In this document: positions 57,942 to 64,000 of the stretch, piece after piece
Numbering within the stretch: the stretch's first letter is position 1
Layout: every line of letters begins with the position of its first letter
Source of the DNA: Cupriavidus pauculus
GTDB lineage: Bacteria > Pseudomonadota > Gammaproteobacteria > Burkholderiales > Burkholderiaceae
Length of the DNA: 64,000 nucleotides
NCBI RefSeq assembly: GCF_002858765.1
Contig: NZ_PJRP01000010.1
Location: 178,175-242,174, forward strand
Direction: 5' to 3'
Made by a program: the position numbers and the translations under genes
The notes under the pieces: generated by a model
Databases searched by the model: none
What the model saw: the letters and a program-made list of their open reading frames with translations, nothing else
Told to the model about the DNA's origin: nothing

Positions 57942-58622
57942 TCAGGCCGCCAGCAGGTGGTAGAGATTTCGTAGCATCCCGGCCGTCGCCCCCCAGATGA
58001 AGCGGTGGCCGCCGCCCTCACGCGGATACGGCATCGAATAGAACTGCCGCTCGCCGCCTTCCCAGCGCAGCATCCGGCGCTCATGCCGCGACGGATCCAT
58101 CAGGAACGCCAGCGGCACTTCAAAGATTTCGGCCACCTCGCCCGCATCGGGTTGCAGCGTAAAGCCGGAATGGACCAGACCAACCACCGGGCTCACATGG
58201 AAACCCGTGCCGGTGATGTAGTCCGGCAATGACCCCAATACCTCGATGAAGTCGCGTTGCAGACCAATTTCTTCCTCGGTCTCGCGCAGGGCCGTGGCGA
58301 TCCGGTCGGCATCGAATGTTTCCTGGCTACCGCCCGGAAAGCTGATCTGGCCGGCATGCGCGTTCAGGTTGGCGTTGCGCTGGGTCAGCAGCACGGTCAG
58401 GCCATCGGGGTGTTCAACCAGCGGCACCAGCACCGAAGCCTGCCGCAGCCCGCGCGTGCGGTCGTAGACACGCGACTCGTCGGTCAGTTCGGGCTCCCAG
58501 GCCGGAGGCGAGAGCAGCCGGTGTCGGATGAAATCGGGTTGCATGCGCGGCGCACTGAGCGGCGCGCGACGGCCGTCGGTCTCGATGACCGGCAGCGTCT
58601 CAGGGTCGAATTTGGGGCGCAT
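57942..58622 (-). CDS. Nudix CoA pyrophosphatase
   Basis: The start ATG at 58622 (MRPKFDPETLPVIETDGRR) gives 226 residues. The Nudix box GGSQETFDADRIATALRETE plus EEIG is intact, and an upstream LTQRNANLNAHAGQISFPGG matches the CoA-specific UPF0035 signature (LLTxRsxxlrxHxGqvsFPGG). Such enzymes cut CoA to 4'-phosphopantetheine and 3',5'-ADP. It lies at the tail of the trhO gene and separate from the rplS operon terminator. Confidence 0.91.
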   Translation of the reverse strand: MRPKFDPETLPVIETDGRRAPLSAPRMQPDFIRHRLLSPPAWEPELTDESRVYDRTRGLRQASVLVPLVEHPDGLTVLLTQRNANLNAHAGQISFPGGSQETFDADRIATALRETEEEIGLQRDFIEVLGSLPDYITGTGFHVSPVVGLVHSGFTLQPDAGEVAEIFEVPLAFLMDPSRHERRMLRWEGGERQFYSMPYPREGGGHRFIWGATAGMLRNLYHLLAA

Positions 58623-58697
58623 AACGCCGTCAAGTATGACAGAACGCCGCGATGTTGCATCGCAACATAAACGGACCACAGGGACAGTCTGAAATGC

Positions 58698-58722
58698 AAA
58701 AAGGACACCCGAGGGTGTCCTT
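58698..58722 (-). terminator. Rho-independent terminator of the rpsP-rplS operon
   Basis: The stem AAGGACACCC/GGGTGTCCTT with a two-base loop is followed by further T on the minus strand, about 50 bp after the rplS stop. Confidence 0.88.
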
Positions 58723-58770
58723 CGCAATGCCGGCTCGACACCGGTTGCCCGGTGCCTGGCGCGAAAAAGC

Positions 58771-59163
58771 TTATTCTGCGGCGACGGCAGCGACCTTGGC
58801 CTTCGTCACCAGCTTTTCCTTGATACGTGCCGACTTGCCCGAACGCTCGCGCAGGTAGTACAGCTTCGCGCGACGGACGTCACCGCGACGCTTCACTTCG
58901 ATGCCGGCGATCAGCGGCGAGTACAGCTGGAACGTACGTTCCACGCCTTCACCCGACGAGATCTTGCGCACGATGAAGGAGCTGTTCAGACCACGGTTAC
59001 GCTTGGCGATCACCACGCCTTCGTAAGCCTGCACGCGCTTGCGGGTACCTTCCACCACGTTCACGTTGACGATCACGGTGTCGCCAGGTGCGAATGCGGG
59101 GATGGACTTGTTCGCGGTCAGACGCGCGATCTCTTCCTTCTCGATTTGCTCGATGAGGTTCAT
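58771..59163 (-). CDS. rplS: 50S ribosomal protein L19
   Basis: This 130-residue protein starts MNLIEQIEKEEIARL and continues with AFAPGDTVIVNVNVVEG, VQAYEGVVIAKRNRG, GEGVERTFQLYSP and RGDVRRAKLYYLRERSGKSA, diagnostic of L19. It is the last gene of rpsP-rimM-trmD-rplS, 68 bp after trmD. The Ala/Lys tail is normal for betaproteobacteria. Confidence 0.98.
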   Translation of the reverse strand: MNLIEQIEKEEIARLTANKSIPAFAPGDTVIVNVNVVEGTRKRVQAYEGVVIAKRNRGLNSSFIVRKISSGEGVERTFQLYSPLIAGIEVKRRGDVRRAKLYYLRERSGKSARIKEKLVTKAKVAAVAAE

Positions 59164-59231
59164 CGTTTTCTCCTTAACCATCTTACCGGCGTTATATACC
59201 CACTTTCGGGGCCCCGGCAGAGGATGGGGTT

Positions 59232-60014
59232 TCACTTGGCGGGAGCGAACTCCTGCCCTGCTTTCGTCGCCAGGGTCGACAAAAACTTCTCGTCGGCCTT
59301 GGACAACAACCCTTGCTCGCGCGCCGCCACGATCAGATCGGGACGCTTGCGCGCGGTATTGGCCAGCGCCTGCTGGCGCCGCCATTTTTCAATCTCGGCA
59401 TGATGGCCCCCGAGCAACACATCGGGCACCCGCACACCTTCGTATTCTTCCGGCCGCGTGTAATGCGGGCAGTCGAGCAGGCCATTGACGAAGCTGTCCT
59501 GCACCGCCGACTGCGCATCGCCCAGCACGCCGGGCAGATGCCGCACCACCGCGTCGATCAGCGCCATCGCGGGCAGTTCGCCTCCCGACAGCACAAAATC
59601 GCCGAGGCTGATTTCCTCGTCCACGCGACGGTCGATCAGACGCTGATCAATCGCCTCGTACCGCCCGCACAGCAGCACCAGCCCGGGGCGCTGCGCCAGC
59701 TCCATGACCTTGGCATGGCTCAGCGTTGCGCCTTGCGGCGACATCAGCACCACGTGCGGCCTGTCGACACCGGCATCCGATTGCGCCGCGCTGGCCGCAT
59801 CGATCGCATCTTCCAGCGGCTTGCCCAGCATCACCATGCCAGGTCCGCCGCCGTAGGGGCGATCGTCGATCGTCCGGTAGTTATCGACCGTGAAGTCGCG
59901 GGGATTCCAGGAGCGCAGCGCATAGCGCTGCTGCTTCGCCGCCCGGCTGGTAATGCCCCAGTCAGTCAGCGCGCGAAACATCTCGGGAAACAGCGTGATT
60001 ACATCGAACTGCAT
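59232..60014 (-). CDS. trmD: tRNA (guanine-37-N1)-methyltransferase
   Basis: This 260-residue SPOUT enzyme methylates G37 in tRNAs that read CNN and similar codons. It starts MQFDVITLFPEMFRALTDWG and has YGGGPGMVMLGKPL, LCGRYEAIDQRLIDRRVDEE and LGDFVLSGGELPAMALID. It lies 31 bp after rimM. The upstream frame to 60119 is not used. Confidence 0.97.
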   Translation of the reverse strand: MQFDVITLFPEMFRALTDWGITSRAAKQQRYALRSWNPRDFTVDNYRTIDDRPYGGGPGMVMLGKPLEDAIDAASAAQSDAGVDRPHVVLMSPQGATLSHAKVMELAQRPGLVLLCGRYEAIDQRLIDRRVDEEISLGDFVLSGGELPAMALIDAVVRHLPGVLGDAQSAVQDSFVNGLLDCPHYTRPEEYEGVRVPDVLLGGHHAEIEKWRRQQALANTARKRPDLIVAAREQGLLSKADEKFLSTLATKAGQEFAPAK

Positions 60015-60045
60015 CAGCGCCTCCCTCGACGGCAATTCAGGAACG

Positions 60046-60714
60046 TCAGTAGTCCAGCCCCCAGTCGACCACGATGCGCCGGGCCGAGGTATCGACCGAG
60101 CGCAGGAATGCGTCGACAAACGGGATCAGCCGCTCAGCGGCCTTGCCGTCCGGCAGCTGGTATGCCACCTGCAGAAGCTGGTGGGCGCCGTTATCGATCA
60201 GGCCGGTCACGTCGCCGAGCGCTTCGCCCTGCTCGTTGACCACGGCACAACCGATCAGGTCGACCCAGTAGAACTCACCTTCTTCCGGCGCGGGAAAATC
60301 CGCACGCCGGATCCAGACGCGGCGGCCCTTGAGCATTTCCGCCACATTGCGATCCGAAACGCCGGCGGCTTGCGCCACCACGGTACCGCTATGTTCCCGC
60401 GACTGGGAAATCTTGACGCTGACAGCTTCCGCCGCCTGGGCAGGCGCCGCTACCACGCCGGCAGCCGGCGCACGCAGCAGCCACCAACGGCGGGCATGAA
60501 GCAATGCGGAGGCGTCGTCCGCATGCGGCTGGACCTTGATCCAGCCCCGGATGCCATATGCCGCGCCCACGTACCCAACCTCGACGAGATCATCGGGCAG
60601 GCTGTCCGTGAACAACAGCGTGGCAGGCAGCTGCGCTGGCCGGCCGGCGGCACCACCTGGCGTGGCGGCAGTCGACAGGTTCAGCGGCTTACGGCCGGTG
60701 GCGTTGCCAGTCAC
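60046..60714 (-). CDS. rimM: Ribosome maturation factor RimM
   Basis: This 222-residue protein contains the RimM N-domain (EVGYVGAAYGIRGWIKVQPH near 45-64) and a PRC barrel (GEFYWVDLIGCAVVNEQGEA, LIPFVDAFLRSVD). It helps 30S head assembly by binding S19. An N-terminal extension of about 40 Ala/Pro/Gly-rich residues precedes the domain; a shorter start is possible but no better site is visible. Confidence 0.94.
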   Translation of the reverse strand: MTGNATGRKPLNLSTAATPGGAAGRPAQLPATLLFTDSLPDDLVEVGYVGAAYGIRGWIKVQPHADDASALLHARRWWLLRAPAAGVVAAPAQAAEAVSVKISQSREHSGTVVAQAAGVSDRNVAEMLKGRRVWIRRADFPAPEEGEFYWVDLIGCAVVNEQGEALGDVTGLIDNGAHQLLQVAYQLPDGKAAERLIPFVDAFLRSVDTSARRIVVDWGLDY

Positions 60715-60773
60715 GTTCGCGGAGCGTCTTTACGCGTCAGCGCGCACCGCAAGCGGATGCGCCTGAACAGCTA

Positions 60774-61025
60774 TCAGGCAGCAGCCTTGCCAGCTTGCTT
60801 GACCAGACGGGCAACGGTCGGCGACAGTTGGGCGCCAACGCCTTGCCAGTAGGCCAGACGGTCTTGCGCAACGCGCAGGCCTTCTTCCTTGTCGGAAGCC
60901 AGCGGGTTGTAGAAACCAACGCGTTCGATGAAGCGACCATCGCGACGATTGCGCGAATCGGCAGCAACGATGTTGAAGAACGGGCGCTTCTTGCTGCCGC
61001 CGCGAGCCAGACGGATTACGACCAT
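60774..61025 (-). CDS. rpsP: 30S ribosomal protein S16
   Basis: This 83-residue protein starts MVVIRLARGGSKKRPFFNIV and has ADSRNRRDGRFIERVGFYNP and a Lys/Ala end, the complete S16. It is the first gene of the operon. A good promoter lies 46-74 bp upstream. Confidence 0.98.
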   Translation of the reverse strand: MVVIRLARGGSKKRPFFNIVAADSRNRRDGRFIERVGFYNPLASDKEEGLRVAQDRLAYWQGVGAQLSPTVARLVKQAGKAAA

Positions 61026-61070
61026 GTTAAATCCTCGAAAAAAACGGGGTGTGCGAACACGAAACGCAAG

Positions 61071-61099
61071 AGTATAGCCCACTTCCCGAGCCCAAACAA
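61071..61099 (-). promoter_or_regulatory. rpsP: Promoter of the rpsP operon
   Basis: On the minus strand TTGTTT and TATACT are separated by 17 bases, a good sigma-70 match. The -10 ends 46 bases before the rpsP ATG. Confidence 0.65.
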
Positions 61100-61200
61100 A
61101 CACTTAGGGCTTTCCAGCAAGATACCGCCCCATCGAAGCGCTGTTGACGCAACAATTGCGGCATAGCATCGTGGCGAAAATAGCGAACCGGAGATATGCC

Positions 61201-62337
<1,137 letters not shown>

Positions 62338-62523
62338 AACCACCCTCTAATGGCCGCCAGGCCCGGTGCCACACGGGATCCGGGCGGACGCGCCAAAGGT
62401 GGCAAAAATGACGAAACAATCCGTTACACCGGTAACGGGTTTCGCATAGGCCATCACAGCCTCCCTGCGTACCATGAACCCAACGCCTGACTCATCACCT
62501 GCTACAGGACATTGGGATTCGAC

Positions 62524-62937
62524 ATGCTTACCCGCCCCCACCTGCGCCATCTGGTGGCTGGTACCGTGGCCGTCATCGGCCTGGTTGGCACAGTCGCCAC
62601 CAGCCACGCACAAGTTGCTTTCTGGCATCGCGCCTTCGCCGAACATCCGGTGCGCATGGGCCGTGTGGGCGCCGGCTGGGACGTTGCCAGCGTTCGCGCT
62701 GAGAACCGCGATCACGTACAGGCCCAGATCGATCGGATGGAACAGCGCGCGCGCAACGACGACCGGCTGAGCGGCCGGCCACCCGGCCCTGGCGGCCAGA
62801 ATGACGAACGTGCAGCACGCCAGCCTGGCGGCGGCGATCGCAACAGCGGCGGCGACGCGTCAATGCGTGGCACCGAGATGCGCCCCGCCAATGTCGGCCC
62901 CGGCTGGCAGGCGCGCGGCCGCGACGGCGGACGCTAA
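62524..62937 (+). CDS. Hypothetical exported Gly/Arg-rich protein
   Basis: I do not recognise a family. The 137-residue protein starts MLTRPHLRHLVAGTVAVIGL with a signal peptide cut near TSHAQV. The rest is charged and partly disordered: an Arg/Asp helix (HVQAQIDRMEQRARNDD), then Gly/Pro/Arg-rich sequence. No ribosome site is evident near the ATG, so the start is uncertain. A terminator follows. Confidence 0.65.
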   Translation: MLTRPHLRHLVAGTVAVIGLVGTVATSHAQVAFWHRAFAEHPVRMGRVGAGWDVASVRAENRDHVQAQIDRMEQRARNDDRLSGRPPGPGGQNDERAARQPGGGDRNSGGDASMRGTEMRPANVGPGWQARGRDGGR

Positions 62938-62961
62938 CGCACTTCCCGCATCCCTACCCCG

Positions 62962-62988
62962 AAAGGCCGGAACTTCCGGCCTTTTTTC
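62962..62988 (+). terminator. Rho-independent terminator
   Basis: The stem AAGGCCGGAA/TTCCGGCCTT is followed by T6, 25 bp after the exported-protein stop. Confidence 0.88.
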
Positions 62989-63173
62989 ATGGTCAGTCTT
63001 GACGTGCGGGCCAGAAAACGCCGCACAGGCTGTCGCCCGGCGCTGTCCTGGGACATTCAGCGTGCCGTTGTTGCGCAGACGGCAATCAAACTGACCTGCC
63101 TCTGCCCGGCACCCACTGAACGCGGCCCGGAGGCTGGGCGCGGCCTCCACAAGAACGACCGTCGAGGTTCATC

Positions 63174-63323
63174 ATGTCTCCCCTTCTTCACGACCTGGCC
63201 CGACACGCGGGCCAGTTGTCGTTGTCATTGCTGTTCATGCTGATGCTGACGCTGGTGCTGTACAGCGAAACGCATATCTCCGAGCTGGCCGCAGGCGTGC
63301 TGGCGTCGATCTGGCCGTCCTGA
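63174..63323 (+). CDS. Small single-helix membrane protein (49 residues)
   Basis: The ATG at 63174 follows GAGG by about seven bases. The protein begins MSPLLHDLARHAGQ and has one strongly hydrophobic helix (LSLSLLFMLMLTLVLY) and a short tail. No family is recognised. Its position 17 bp before the TM2-domain gene suggests co-expression. Confidence 0.6.
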   Translation: MSPLLHDLARHAGQLSLSLLFMLMLTLVLYSETHISELAAGVLASIWPS

Positions 63324-63340
63324 CGCTACAATGGGCGCCG

Positions 63341-63892
63341 ATGCCGCCGGCATCGAAGGGATTTTCCGTTCGCCTAGCCTCGCCTACGATGCCTGCCGCC
63401 AGTCAAGCCCCCGCCATTGCCCGTGAACCCGCCCGCCCACCCCAGACGCGTGGCGGAAAATCCAAATTGATGACTGTCGCGTTGGCCTTCCTGCTTGGCA
63501 GCCTGGGCGCCCATCGCTTTTATCTGAAGGGCCTGCGCGACCTATTCGGCTGGGCTCACTTGCTGGCCACCGCCGCCGGTGCCGTTGGCGTGACATCGTT
63601 GATCGTGGGCACCGGCAACCCGGCGCTGAACTGGGTCTTCGCTGTGGCCGGTGGCGTATCGGTCATCAGCGCGTTCCTGACCGCCATCGTGTTCGGCTTG
63701 CGGCCGGATGACAAATGGGACGCCCGCTACAACGCCCAAGGCACGCCCACGCGCTCGGGCTGGCCTGTCGTGATTTTTGTCATCCTGTCGCTGATGATCG
63801 GTACAGGCCTCTTGATGGCAGGGCTGGCCATCAGCTTCCAGACCTTCTTCGAGTCGCAGGTCGAAGCCGCCAAGGCGCTGTCGCAGGAATAA
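63341..63892 (+). CDS. TM2-domain membrane protein
   Basis: This 183-residue protein has the TM2 signature: LAFLLGSLGAHRFYLKGLRD near residues 48-67 followed by two helices and a further helix pair (WPVVIFVILSLMIGTGLLMA). An in-frame ATG at 63389 would remove 16 residues and may be the real start. A TACAAT -10 candidate lies at 63326-63331. The TM2 family has no settled function in bacteria. Confidence 0.85.
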   Translation: MPPASKGFSVRLASPTMPAASQAPAIAREPARPPQTRGGKSKLMTVALAFLLGSLGAHRFYLKGLRDLFGWAHLLATAAGAVGVTSLIVGTGNPALNWVFAVAGGVSVISAFLTAIVFGLRPDDKWDARYNAQGTPTRSGWPVVIFVILSLMIGTGLLMAGLAISFQTFFESQVEAAKALSQE

Positions 63893-64000
63893 CGCCGGCC
63901 TGCCGCGATGTACTGGCGGGCAGCGCGTACAGCAACCGCCACGGCATTGACCGATCGCAAGCTTACGAGCAATAAGCCTTTCCCCAACTCGTAAAAGATC

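Overview
The window is a high-GC, gene-dense stretch of a betaproteobacterial main chromosome, most likely Cupriavidus or a close relative (Burkholderiaceae). I base this on the gene orders rpsP-rimM-trmD-rplS and purD-hemF-nadD-rsfS-rlmH-maf-rng, on two Bug/TctC solute-binding proteins, and on codon use. No database search was possible, so the genus is an inference.

Layout. 1-929: right edge of an integrated element, with the start of a tyrosine integrase (cut by the window edge), repeated candidate arm sites and a displaced 3' half of a tRNA-Ser(UGA) gene. 960-2762: a three-lipoprotein operon (CsgG-like, DUF4810, DUF799). 3111-8385: divergent D-glucarate genes (gudD plus a Bug binding protein; a FadR-type regulator and 2,5-dioxovalerate dehydrogenase) with a shared operator-like motif. 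8585-12129: an osmoprotectant ABC importer. 12796-13704: a pirin. 13959-18829: a BMP-type (nucleoside-like) ABC importer. 19003-25445: mixed small operons (DUF1232; EamA exporter, atypical SDR and mgsA; Bug protein; upp; DUF3149; HerA-like ATPase). 25728-33281: housekeeping genes yebC, purD, hemF, nadD, rsfS, rlmH, maf and rng.

33472-48021 is the main accessory theme: a large phosphonate-use region. phnCDE plus a PhnZ-type HD oxygenase run rightwards from a candidate Pho box. phnF, a first phnM, a 2H-phosphoesterase (DUF1045) and phnN run leftwards. phnGHIJKL and a second phnM run rightwards from a region with another candidate Pho box and PhnF-like operators. Together they would import phosphonates, cleave the C-P bond and recycle the ribosyl product to PRPP. 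No PhnP-like gene is present in the window, and the 2H enzyme is the best candidate to replace it. Between the two halves sit nearly four 63-bp tandem repeats and a complete IS3-family element with an A6G frameshift signal.

48255-64000: a lipoprotein, an AhpD-like protein, msbA, two LPS-type glycosyltransferases, dnaE (possibly leaderless), trhO, a Nudix CoA pyrophosphatase, the rpsP-rimM-trmD-rplS operon, a PQQ-type sugar dehydrogenase and small exported or membrane proteins. Terminators, REP-like palindromes and promoters are listed where readable. The only gene-free stretches over 300 bases are 2763-3110, 12130-12795 and 36892-37220.
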